Made by a program: the position numbers and the translations under genes. Positions 52,557-59,735 of a stretch of 64,000 bases of DNA are shown here, one piece after another. Below the pieces are notes generated by a model that saw only the letters and a list, made by a program, of their open reading frames with translations, did not search any database and was not told the origin of the DNA. Source of the stretch: DALYLB01 sp964468345 (GTDB taxonomy: Bacteria > Acidobacteriota > Blastocatellia > RBC074); assembly GCA_964468345.1 (NCBI GenBank), contig CAYXVZ010000002.1:1-64000 (forward strand). Direction: 5' to 3'. The first letter of the stretch is position 1; the number at the start of each line of letters is the position of its first letter.

Positions 52557-53293
52557 CAGCCTTGCCCTCGATCGACGCGACGGAGTTCCCGTGTGATGCC
52601 GGGCGCTTCACTGCAGGGCGAAGCCGGATGATAGGCAAAGCGGATCGAATCCTGATTGACTTCGATTCGACTGAAACTGACCGTTGCGGCGTCTTCGCGA
52701 TGCATGCATGTTGAATACGGCCCGGCTTGTGGGTGATGGCTGCGATGATAATCGACCAGCAGATTTTCATCCTCTTTCTGTCTCGGCACGAACAGGTTTC
52801 GATAATGCGATTGCCGGGCAGCAATCACCTCCCGAGTATTATAGGAAGAAGAAACCAGCGGCATCTCCGATTCACCATATGCACTCACGCTGCATTCCAA
52901 ACCGTTCCAGGTAACGATCGTCGCCGGATGTCCCGACGCAAGCGCGAGCAGGGTAAATGGCCGGTAGCAATAGAGCGACATCTTTCGAACCTCGGATCGC
53001 AACACGGCAAGATTCGCAATCGGCGCCAGATCCATCAACAATAATCCCCGGCTACGGATCGCCTGTTCATTTCCCTGGAATGCATCCTCGTATCGATTGA
53101 GCAGCGCGAGCGAAACGCCGTATTCATTGACGCTGATCCAGCTTCCGCCGAAATTGCCATCGCGCGGCGCGATCACCCGCACGCCATCCAGGCATTGAAT
53201 TTCGGGTCCTTCCGCGATTTTCCGGGATCGCAATTCATCCCGATTGAAATTGAGCGAATACCCGCGATGATGATGCCAGCTTGCAGTACACAT
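52556..53293 (-). CDS. NRDE (TANGO2-like) Ntn-type protein
   Basis: From the ATG at 53293 the product is 245 residues and begins MCTASW, with Cys2 available as an N-terminal nucleophile after Met removal. The family name motif NRDE appears at 17-20 (LNFNRDELRSR). GGSWISVNEYGVSLALLNR and DLAPIANLAVLR are typical Ntn beta strands. Human TANGO2 is linked to acyl-CoA or heme handling; bacterial roles are largely unknown. The stop overlaps the start of the triple-fusion gene, and plsC lies 16 bp upstream, so it belongs to this operon. A longer frame from 53365 would place 24 basic residues before Cys2 and is rejected. Confidence 0.85.
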   Translation of the reverse strand: MCTASWHHHRGYSLNFNRDELRSRKIAEGPEIQCLDGVRVIAPRDGNFGGSWISVNEYGVSLALLNRYEDAFQGNEQAIRSRGLLLMDLAPIANLAVLRSEVRKMSLYCYRPFTLLALASGHPATIVTWNGLECSVSAYGESEMPLVSSSYNTREVIAARQSHYRNLFVPRQKEDENLLVDYHRSHHPQAGPYSTCMHREDAATVSFSRIEVNQDSIRFAYHPASPCSEAPGITRELRRVDRGQG

Positions 53294-53309
53294 ATTTTTC
53301 GTGAATCGC

Positions 53310-54116
53310 TTAGCGGGGCTTCGTTTCCGATTGTTCCTCACTCTCCGGTTCGGCCATCGGCACAAAACAGGAATTCACCGCATCCCAGAGATTTCTGGCC
53401 AACACCTTTCGATCCTCTGCCTGAATGGCATGATCGCCGAAGGTGATATATGCAGTGAATTCGCGGACCTTCAGCAAACCGAGCAGGTGCGGCACAAAGG
53501 TGCTGTCGCCCCACCACGACACGACCTGATAGGCCGGCGGTTGATCGGGCGGCGTTTCGTATGCGATCGAAGCATAGGAAACCGGATATCCCGCGCGGGC
53601 CGCCGGTTCGAGCAACGATGTCTTGAACGGCAGGACCTTGTCGCCTTTCGAACTGGTGCCCTCAGGAAAAACGATGACGCCGAGCCCTTCGGATAGTTTC
53701 TGGTCAATCAAGGAAATGACGCGGGGAATGTCATGCCGATTTTCGCGATCGAGAAAAATCGTACCCACGCTTTTCGCCAGTATTCCGATGCCCGGCCATG
53801 AAACCACGTCTCCGCGAGAGACGAAGACGCAGTCCAGTACCGATGCGAAAATAATGATATCGATATAGCTCAGGTGATTGGATACGAGAAAAAACGGCGC
53901 CTGCGGAATCGGACCCGATGTGATCACGCGAGCTTTCAGCACGATATTCACGGCCCGCGCCCAGCCGTTCAGACAAACCTTGCGCCATGCGAGTCGCTGC
54001 GTTTTGGACCGCATCCAAAGCACCTGTCCGCCGATGAGCCCGACATAGTAAAGTGAGCTCACCAAGACGAACAGCAAAAAGCGGTAAATCATTCGCAGCG
54101 AAGCCATAGTCATCAT
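53310..54116 (-). CDS. 1-acyl-sn-glycerol-3-phosphate acyltransferase (PlsC/OlsA-like)
   Basis: From the ATG at 54116 the product is 268 residues. A TM segment (about 10-32) precedes the acyltransferase motifs: SNHLSYIDIIIF (HxxxxD), GTIFLDRENR and VIVFPEGTSSKGDKVLPFKT. It transfers an acyl chain to a lyso-lipid; next to an OlsB-like gene it may act as OlsA, finishing a lyso-ornithine-type lipid. The start overlaps the OlsB-like stop (TGATG), which fixes it. The longer frame from 54485 lies in the OlsB-like gene and is spurious. Confidence 0.9.
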   Translation of the reverse strand: MMTMASLRMIYRFLLFVLVSSLYYVGLIGGQVLWMRSKTQRLAWRKVCLNGWARAVNIVLKARVITSGPIPQAPFFLVSNHLSYIDIIIFASVLDCVFVSRGDVVSWPGIGILAKSVGTIFLDRENRHDIPRVISLIDQKLSEGLGVIVFPEGTSSKGDKVLPFKTSLLEPAARAGYPVSYASIAYETPPDQPPAYQVVSWWGDSTFVPHLLGLLKVREFTAYITFGDHAIQAEDRKVLARNLWDAVNSCFVPMAEPESEEQSETKPR

Positions 54117-54958
54117 CAAATCGTATCGAAAAACATTCGATGCGAATCCCTGTCCATCTCGAAAATATCGAATATCACAAGATAGTCGATTGTTTTGAAA
54201 ACCCGATCGATCGCGGGCTGCCCGCAGACGCGCGCGCCAAAGCGAAGATACGTGCGAAAAAGGCGGGGGATTTTCACCGCGCTCCCCTGCGTGTCGTCTG
54301 CGCTGTCGACAGTACAGGCAAATGCGGCATGCGGCAAAACGGAATATCGCGGATGCAGATGCCCACCGGCCTCGAGCATTCTGAAAACTTCCAAGCCCTC
54401 TCCCGGATCCTGACTGGTCAACGAACAGCAGCCGAAGAGGAAGCGCTTCTGATTGTACGCGACATAGGCTGCGATTCCCTTCCAAAGCAGGTAAAGCGCC
54501 CCGGTGTTCCGGTGGGCTGCCGCAATGCAGGCCCGGCCCAGCTCTACGGAATCCTTCATAACTTCAGGCGGCAACGAATCCAGCGCAAATTCCCCCCCGG
54601 AATAAAATCCGGCTCCCGCGGCGGCCATTTCCCCGGTCTGCATCCGGTACGTGCCGATCACATCGCCTGTCGCGGCTTCCACAATCATCAGGTGGTGGCA
54701 CACGGCATCGTACTCATCGCGGTCTCGCCCCGTTCGATACGAAGACGCGAGGCCCTCGCCTAATTCCAGATTGAAGACCTCGAAGCGCAATTTCAATATT
54801 TGATCCAGGTCTTCCGCGGTTTGCGCGAATCGCAGCAAATAGCGCCCTTCACGGAGTTCCAGCGCGGGGATTGATTCCTGAAAGCGAGGATATTTTGCTT
54901 CGAGTGCATTCGCCATGGCCGTATCGACGATTTCTACCGTGCGCATATTCATATTCAC
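54116..54958 (-). CDS. OlsB/hemolysin-like N-acyltransferase (GNAT-type)
   Basis: The 280-residue protein has the OlsB-like fold: LLRFAQTAEDLDQILKLRFE, VFNLELGEGL, DEYDAVCHHLMIVE, IGTYRMQTGEMA, SVELGRACIAAAHRNTGALY and LFGCCSLTSQDPGEGLEVF. OlsB transfers a 3-hydroxyacyl chain from ACP to the alpha-amino group of ornithine, the first step of ornithine-lipid synthesis; homologues acylate glycine or other amino acids. It is the first gene of the operon, with plsC directly coupled. The amino-acid acceptor cannot be read from sequence. Confidence 0.87.
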   Translation of the reverse strand: MNMNMRTVEIVDTAMANALEAKYPRFQESIPALELREGRYLLRFAQTAEDLDQILKLRFEVFNLELGEGLASSYRTGRDRDEYDAVCHHLMIVEAATGDVIGTYRMQTGEMAAAGAGFYSGGEFALDSLPPEVMKDSVELGRACIAAAHRNTGALYLLWKGIAAYVAYNQKRFLFGCCSLTSQDPGEGLEVFRMLEAGGHLHPRYSVLPHAAFACTVDSADDTQGSAVKIPRLFRTYLRFGARVCGQPAIDRVFKTIDYLVIFDIFEMDRDSHRMFFDTI

Positions 54959-55052
54959 CAGCCGCAGTTGTAAGGAATTCTACAGCGAAAATGCCGCTTC
55001 TGTAATGTAGGCGGCAAAGTTGCTGCCCGCTTGTATATAAATTGCGTCGCAG

Positions 55053-55095
55053 GATTTATTCCCAGCCTTTCATTACGATCGAGCGGGAATAAATC
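55053..55095. promoter_or_regulatory. Dyad in the divergent OlsB-like/GDH promoter region
   Basis: GATTTATTCCC (55053-55063) and GGGAATAAATC (55085-55095) form a perfect 11-bp inverted repeat with a 21-base spacer. It lies in the 199-bp divergent gap and may be an operator or a leader hairpin of the glucose dehydrogenase gene. Confidence 0.5.
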
Positions 55096-55157
55096 ACCCG
55101 CTAAAATGGATTGTTGCTTCGAATGAATCGAAATCAGATACAAGAGGAGGGAGAAAA

Positions 55158-55925
55158 ATGAAACTGAAAGAGAAAGTCGCGCTCGTCACCGGCAGCAGCC
55201 AGGGCATAGGGCGCGCCATCGCGCTGCGGCTTGCGGATGAAGGGGCCGATGTGGTCATCAACTATAACCGCGGGGCGGAAAAGGCGGACGCCGTGAAGGC
55301 CGAGATCGAAGCGAAAGGACGAAGAGCCTTGACCGTGCAGGCGGACCTCGGCCAGGTCGAAGATATCCGCCGTTTGATGCAAACCGCCGTCGGTCATTTC
55401 GGGCGCGTGGATATTCTGATCAATAATGCCGGGCTCGAAACGCATGCGCCGTTCTGGGAAGTGAGCGAAGCGGACTACGACAAGGTGCTGAATGTAAATC
55501 TGAAGGGCGTGTTTTTCGCCTCGCAGTCTTTTGTGCAGCATCTGATGCAATCCAAACGGCGTGGAAAGATCGTCAATATTTCATCCGTGCATGAAGAGCT
55601 TCCCTTTCCTAATTTCGCAGCCTATTGCGCCAGCAAGGGCGGCGTGAAAATGCTGACGCGCAATCTTTCGGTAGAACTTGGGTCCCTCGGTATCAATATC
55701 AACAACATCGCGCCCGGCGCGATCGAAACGCCGATCAATACGAAGCTGCTCAACGATCCGCAAAAACTGAATGCTTTGCTTTCGCAGATTCCGATGGGCC
55801 GCCTGGGCCAGCCGGGGGATGTGGCGGGATTGGCCGTGTTCCTGTCTTCCGAGGATGCGGACTATGTGACAGGCGCAACATTTTTCGTGGATGGCGGATT
55901 GACCTGGCATTACGAAGAACAGTAA
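55158..55925 (+). CDS. gdh: SDR glucose 1-dehydrogenase-like
   Basis: The 255-residue classical SDR has TGSSQGIGRAIALRLADEGA, NNAGLETHAPFWEVSE, the catalytic ISSVHEELPFPNFAAYCASK with YxxxK, and PGAIETPINTKLLNDP. The C-terminal DYVTGATFFVDGG is standard. Overall it resembles glucose 1-dehydrogenase, oxidising beta-D-glucose to gluconolactone with NAD(P). A gluconolactonase-like gene follows after 79 bp. Other sugars or 3-oxoacyl groups remain possible. GAGGAGGGAG precedes the ATG. Confidence 0.82.
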   Translation: MKLKEKVALVTGSSQGIGRAIALRLADEGADVVINYNRGAEKADAVKAEIEAKGRRALTVQADLGQVEDIRRLMQTAVGHFGRVDILINNAGLETHAPFWEVSEADYDKVLNVNLKGVFFASQSFVQHLMQSKRRGKIVNISSVHEELPFPNFAAYCASKGGVKMLTRNLSVELGSLGININNIAPGAIETPINTKLLNDPQKLNALLSQIPMGRLGQPGDVAGLAVFLSSEDADYVTGATFFVDGGLTWHYEEQ

Positions 55926-56004
55926 GCGGCGTGTACCCATTGGGGCGGTTTTGTTTTACAATCCGCGTGCTTTTCATCCAACAACCAAGCACAGGAGATA
56001 TCGT

Positions 56005-57087
56005 ATGAAACGATTGCTGCCCGCAATGTTCTCAGCGTCGGTGTGCGCCGCGCTGAGTTTATTCACCGCCTGCTCCCCTGCACCGACCAGCACGACGGAA
56101 AACAAACCCGCTGCGACGCCGGCAACCGCGGCTGAAGCGCCGCCGGCCACGCCCGAAGTCAAAATCGTTTCTCTCGACCCGGCTTTCGACAAGATCCTGG
56201 CGAAGGACGCCAAGGTCGAAAAACTGGTCGATGGGCATAAATGGACCGAAGGTCCGGTCTGGAACAAAAAAGACAAGTATCTGCTCTTTTCCGATATTCC
56301 GAACAACGCCATCATCAAGTGGCAGGAAGGAAGCGGCGAGAGCACATTTCTGAAACCCGCCGGCTTCAGCGGCACGAATTTTCAAGGAAAAGAGCCGGGC
56401 ACAAACGGGCTGACCTATGATTCCAAGGGCCTTCTCGTCGCCTGCGAGCACGGCGACCGACGCGTCTCGCGCCTGGAGGCCGACGGAAAAACAAAAACGA
56501 CACTGGCCGATAAATACGAGGGCAAGCGTTTCAACAGCCCGAACGACCTGGTTTATAAATCGAACGGCGACCTCTATTTCACCGATCCGCCGTATGGCCT
56601 GCCGAAGGGGATGGAAGACCCCGGCCGCGAGCAGGATTTCTGCGGCGTGTATCGCCTGTCGAAAGACGGGAAGGTGACCTTGCTGACCAAGGAAATCACG
56701 CGTCCCAATGGCATCGCGTTTTCCCCGGATGAAAAGAAGCTCTATGTCGCCTCTTCGGATCCGGAGAAAGCGATCTGGATGGTCTATGACGTGAAATCGG
56801 ATGGAACCCTCGCGAATGGCAAGGTCTTTTTTGACGCCACGGCCTGGGCGAAGGAAAAACGGCCCGGTCTGCCGGATGGAATGAAGGTCGATAAGAGTGG
56901 AAACATTTTTGCGACCGGCCCCGGCGGTGTGCACGTCTTCTCGCCCGAGGGCAAGCACCTCGGCACGATCGATACGGGCGTACCGACGGCGAACTGCGGC
57001 TTCGGCGATGACGGCAGCGTGCTTTATATCACGGCAAACACTGCGCTGTTGCGCGTGAAAACGAATACCAAAGGCTTGGGCTTTTAA
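56005..57087 (+). CDS. SMP-30/gluconolactonase-like lipoprotein
   Basis: From the ATG at 56005 (AGGAG upstream) the product is 360 residues. A lipoprotein signal ends LSLFTACSPA, so Cys21-22 would be lipidated. An Ala/Pro/Thr-rich linker (about 25-50) is followed by the six-bladed propeller of the SMP-30 family: KWTEGPVWNKKDKYLLFSDI, GTNGLTYDSKGLLVACEHGD, RFNSPNDLVYKSNGDLYFTD and GLPDGMKVDKSGNIFATGPG, with the metal ligands E, N and D. It hydrolyses sugar lactones. Export contrasts with the cytoplasmic glucose dehydrogenase next to it. Confidence 0.88.
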   Translation: MKRLLPAMFSASVCAALSLFTACSPAPTSTTENKPAATPATAAEAPPATPEVKIVSLDPAFDKILAKDAKVEKLVDGHKWTEGPVWNKKDKYLLFSDIPNNAIIKWQEGSGESTFLKPAGFSGTNFQGKEPGTNGLTYDSKGLLVACEHGDRRVSRLEADGKTKTTLADKYEGKRFNSPNDLVYKSNGDLYFTDPPYGLPKGMEDPGREQDFCGVYRLSKDGKVTLLTKEITRPNGIAFSPDEKKLYVASSDPEKAIWMVYDVKSDGTLANGKVFFDATAWAKEKRPGLPDGMKVDKSGNIFATGPGGVHVFSPEGKHLGTIDTGVPTANCGFGDDGSVLYITANTALLRVKTNTKGLGF

Positions 57088-57124
57088 ATTACGACTAAAT
57101 CAATCCAAGCAAGAAAGACACAAA

Positions 57125-57205
57125 CCACGAAGAAACGAAGAGCACGAAGAAAAGATAGAAGGCACACTTCCTGCGTCTATCTTCGTCCTCTTTGTTTCTT
57201 CGTGG
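57125..57205. repeat. Dispersed palindromic repeat, family A, copy 2
   Basis: The left arm 57125-57150 is identical over 26 bases to 46285-46310. The right arm 57180-57205 pairs with it with two mismatches. It directly abuts the family B element at 57206, together making a tandem hairpin between the converging gluconolactonase and dehydratase genes. Confidence 0.93.
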
Positions 57206-57273
57206 AATGCGGGAGAGAAAAATAAAATCATAAGCAGGTTCTATTTTTCTCTTCCGCATTTTTCTGTCTAATC
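57206..57273. repeat. Dispersed palindromic repeat, family B, copy 2
   Basis: Arms 57206-57224 and 57242-57260 pair over 19 bases with one G-T pair. The right side, read inverted, continues into AGACAGAAAAATG and aligns with the family B palindrome at 48789 over about 37 bases. The left arm is shorter, as if cut by the adjoining family A element. Confidence 0.85.
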
Positions 57274-57278
57274 GCTTC

Positions 57279-58997
57279 TCAATGAGATTCGCGGGTAACA
57301 ACCGTCCCGCTCTTGCCCACCAGAAAATCGAAATCGACTCCCTGATCTGCCTGCAGGACGTGATCGATATACAGCTTGTAATAGCCGCGATTGTAGGTCT
57401 GCTCAGGCGCCTTCCATTCCGCCTGGCGTTTTGCCAGCTCTTCTTCCGAAACATCCAGGTGCAGTTTCCGCGCCTCGACATCGAGTTCGATGAAGTCGCC
57501 GTTTTTGACCAGGGCCAGCGGCCCGCCCGCGGCGGCTTCGGGCGCGACGTGCAGCACGACTGTGCCGTACGCGGTGCCGCTCATGCGCGCATCGCTGATG
57601 CGGATCATGTCCGTAATTCCCTTTTTCAAAATCTTTGGCGGCAGGCCCATATTGCCGACTTCTGGAAAGCCCGGATAGCCGCGCGGGCCGCAGTTTTTGA
57701 GAACCAAAATGGATGTCTCATCGACGTCGAGATTCGGGTCATCGATGCGCGCGTGATAGTCCTCGATCGTTTCGAACACGACCGCGCGGCCGCGATGTTT
57801 CATCAGTTCCGGCGTGGCCGCCGACGGCTTGATCACCGCGCCGTTCGGGCACAGGTTGCCGCGCAGGATGGCAATGCCGCCGCTGGCAACCAGCGGATTG
57901 CTCGAAGGGCGGATCACATCCTGATTCCAGCATGGCGCATTCTCGTTATTCTCGCCGATGGTCTTTCCATTCACGGTAAGCGCATCGCGATGAATCAAGC
58001 TGCCGAGCTCTTTGATTACCGCGGGCACGCCGCCCGCATAATAAAAGTCCTCCATCAGATATTTCCCGGACGGCATCAGGTTCACAATCGTCGGCACATT
58101 GCGTCCCAGTCGATCGAAATCATCGAGCGTGAGCTCAATGCCCAGCCGGCCCGCGATCGCCAACAGATGGACCACGGCATTGGTCGAACCGCCGATCGCG
58201 GCCAGCACGCGAATCGCGTTTTCGAAGGACTGCCTGGTCATGATCTTCGACATGATCAGGTCTTCGTGAACCATTTCTACAATGCGGCGGCCAACCATAT
58301 GCGCCATCGTGTACCGGCGCGAATCGACCGCGGGGATCGCGGCATTCTGCGGCAGTCCCATGCCGAGCGCTTCGACCATGCTGGCCATCGTGGAAGCCGT
58401 GCCCATCGTCATACAATGGCCCGCCGATCGGCTCATGCAGCCTTCCGCTTCCTGAAAATCGCAGAGCGGCATCACGCCCGAGCGCACGTCTTCGCTGAAG
58501 CTCCAGACGTTGGTCCCGGAACCAATGTCTTCGCCGCGAAACTTTCCATTGAGCATCGCGCCGCCCGACAGGACAATGGTCGGCAAATCGCAGCTCGCCG
58601 CGCCCATCATCGCCGCCGGCGTCGTCTTATCGCACCCGACCAGCAACACGACGCCATCGAGAGGATTCGCGCGAATGGACTCTTCGACATCCATGCTCAC
58701 GAGATTGCGAAAGAGCATGGCCGTCGGCCGCATCAATGATTCGCCCGTCGAGGTCACCGGAAACTCCAGTGGAAAGCCGCCCATTTCATAGACGCCGCGC
58801 TTGACGTGCTCGGCGATCTTTCGAAAATGCGCATTGCAGGGCGTCAGTTCCGACCACGTATTGCAGATGCCGATCACCGGCCGGCCATCGAACAGATGAT
58901 CCGGCAGGCCTTCGTTTTTCATCCAGCTTCGGTGAATGAAGCCCCCTTTATCGTGGGGCCCAAACCAGTTTGTGCTTCGTAGTTTTTTCTTTGTCAT
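57279..58997 (-). CDS. Aldonate dehydratase, IlvD/Edd family (L-arabinonate dehydratase-like)
   Basis: From the ATG at 58997 the product is 572 residues. It closely resembles, by memory, the L-arabinonate dehydratase group: STNWFGPHDKGGFIHRSWMK, GICNTWSELTPCNAHFRKIA, LVGCDKTTPAAMMGAASCDL, GCMSRSAGHCMTMGTASTMA and ISDARMSGTAYGTVVLHVAP. The Fe-S ligands C55-56 (TPCNAHF), the Cys of GCDK and the Cys of GHCMTMGTAS are all present. It converts aldonates (arabinonate, fuconate, gluconate or similar) to 2-keto-3-deoxy acids. A KDPG-aldolase-like gene lies upstream in the same direction. A start at 59027 would fall in the upstream hairpin. Confidence 0.88.
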   Translation of the reverse strand: MTKKKLRSTNWFGPHDKGGFIHRSWMKNEGLPDHLFDGRPVIGICNTWSELTPCNAHFRKIAEHVKRGVYEMGGFPLEFPVTSTGESLMRPTAMLFRNLVSMDVEESIRANPLDGVVLLVGCDKTTPAAMMGAASCDLPTIVLSGGAMLNGKFRGEDIGSGTNVWSFSEDVRSGVMPLCDFQEAEGCMSRSAGHCMTMGTASTMASMVEALGMGLPQNAAIPAVDSRRYTMAHMVGRRIVEMVHEDLIMSKIMTRQSFENAIRVLAAIGGSTNAVVHLLAIAGRLGIELTLDDFDRLGRNVPTIVNLMPSGKYLMEDFYYAGGVPAVIKELGSLIHRDALTVNGKTIGENNENAPCWNQDVIRPSSNPLVASGGIAILRGNLCPNGAVIKPSAATPELMKHRGRAVVFETIEDYHARIDDPNLDVDETSILVLKNCGPRGYPGFPEVGNMGLPPKILKKGITDMIRISDARMSGTAYGTVVLHVAPEAAAGGPLALVKNGDFIELDVEARKLHLDVSEEELAKRQAEWKAPEQTYNRGYYKLYIDHVLQADQGVDFDFLVGKSGTVVTRESH

Positions 58998-59014
58998 CGA
59001 GATATTCAAGTTTG

Positions 59015-59101
59015 GCCACAGAGGCACGGAGTCACAGAGGAAGAAAGAGAGAGCCTCCTCCCTCCGTATCTTCTTCCTCTGTGACTCCGTGCCTCTGTGG
59101 C
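59015..59101. repeat. 31-bp-arm palindrome between eda and dehydratase
   Basis: Arms 59015-59045 and 59071-59101 are perfectly complementary around a 25-base loop. It begins GGCCACAGAGGCACGG and is built from a CACAGAGG-like word, a type of palindrome I recall as abundant in environmental genomes. It would terminate the eda-galM transcript before the dehydratase gene. Confidence 0.93.
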
Positions 59102-59105
59102 AGTA

Positions 59106-59735
59106 TCAGTGTTGTCCTGCGTGAACGAATGCGAGGGCGCGGTCGCGGAGTCGATCGAGGCCGCCCGTTTGGAAAACATCCTTGCTGACGAGTTCCGAGC
59201 CGACTCCGACGGCCCAGGCGCCCGCGGCGAAATATTCCTTCGCCATCTCGGGCGTGACGCCGCCGGTGGGCACGAGGCGCAGGTCCGGCAGCGGTCCGCG
59301 AATCGCTTTGACGAAACCGACGCCCAGGGAAGACGCAGGAAAGAGCTTCACGGCATCGGCCCCGGTCTGCACGGCGGCCATCGCTTCCGTCGGCGTGAAA
59401 CAACCGGGGAAAGAAAGCATGCCCTGTTTCTTCGTCTCCTGAATCACCGCCGGATCCATATTCGGCGAGACAATGAATTGTGCGCCGGCATCCCGCGCCT
59501 GCCGGACTTCGTGAGGCGAAAGCACCGTGCCCGCGCCGACGGCCATGCGGCCGCTGAATTTGGCGGCCAGCGCGGCAATCGACTCCAGCACATTCGGCGA
59601 ATTGAATGTGACTTCAACGGCGGTCACGCCTGCCTCGGAAAGGGCGGTCGCGATCCCTTCGGCAATGCGGTAATAATCGCCGCGCAAGATCGCAATCGTC
59701 CGGCCTTTTTCGATTGTTTCAATGATTCCGTTCAT
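59106..59735 (-). CDS. eda: 2-keto-3-deoxy-6-phosphogluconate aldolase (Eda family)
   Basis: From the ATG at 59735 the product is 209 residues, a class I TIM-barrel aldolase. Visible are TIAILRGDYYRIAEGIATAL, AGVTAVEVTFNSPNVLESIA, VGAGTVLSPHEVRQARDAGA and the Schiff-base lysine in GADAVKLFPASSLGVGFVKA. It splits KDPG (or KHG) to pyruvate and an aldehyde; non-phosphorylated KDG may be accepted. The start overlaps the aldose-1-epimerase stop (TGATG), so the two are coupled. Confidence 0.92.
   Translation of the reverse strand: MNGIIETIEKGRTIAILRGDYYRIAEGIATALSEAGVTAVEVTFNSPNVLESIAALAAKFSGRMAVGAGTVLSPHEVRQARDAGAQFIVSPNMDPAVIQETKKQGMLSFPGCFTPTEAMAAVQTGADAVKLFPASSLGVGFVKAIRGPLPDLRLVPTGGVTPEMAKEYFAAGAWAVGVGSELVSKDVFQTGGLDRLRDRALAFVHAGQH

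Noticed and set aside
46285..57273. The long hairpins as tRNA, riboswitch or integron attC sites
   Set aside because: They lack cloverleaf or consensus core features and are simple two-arm palindromes at gene ends.
57282..58739. 485-codon open frame opposite the aldonate dehydratase
   Set aside because: Antisense shadow of a conserved gene with no domain or ribosome-binding site.
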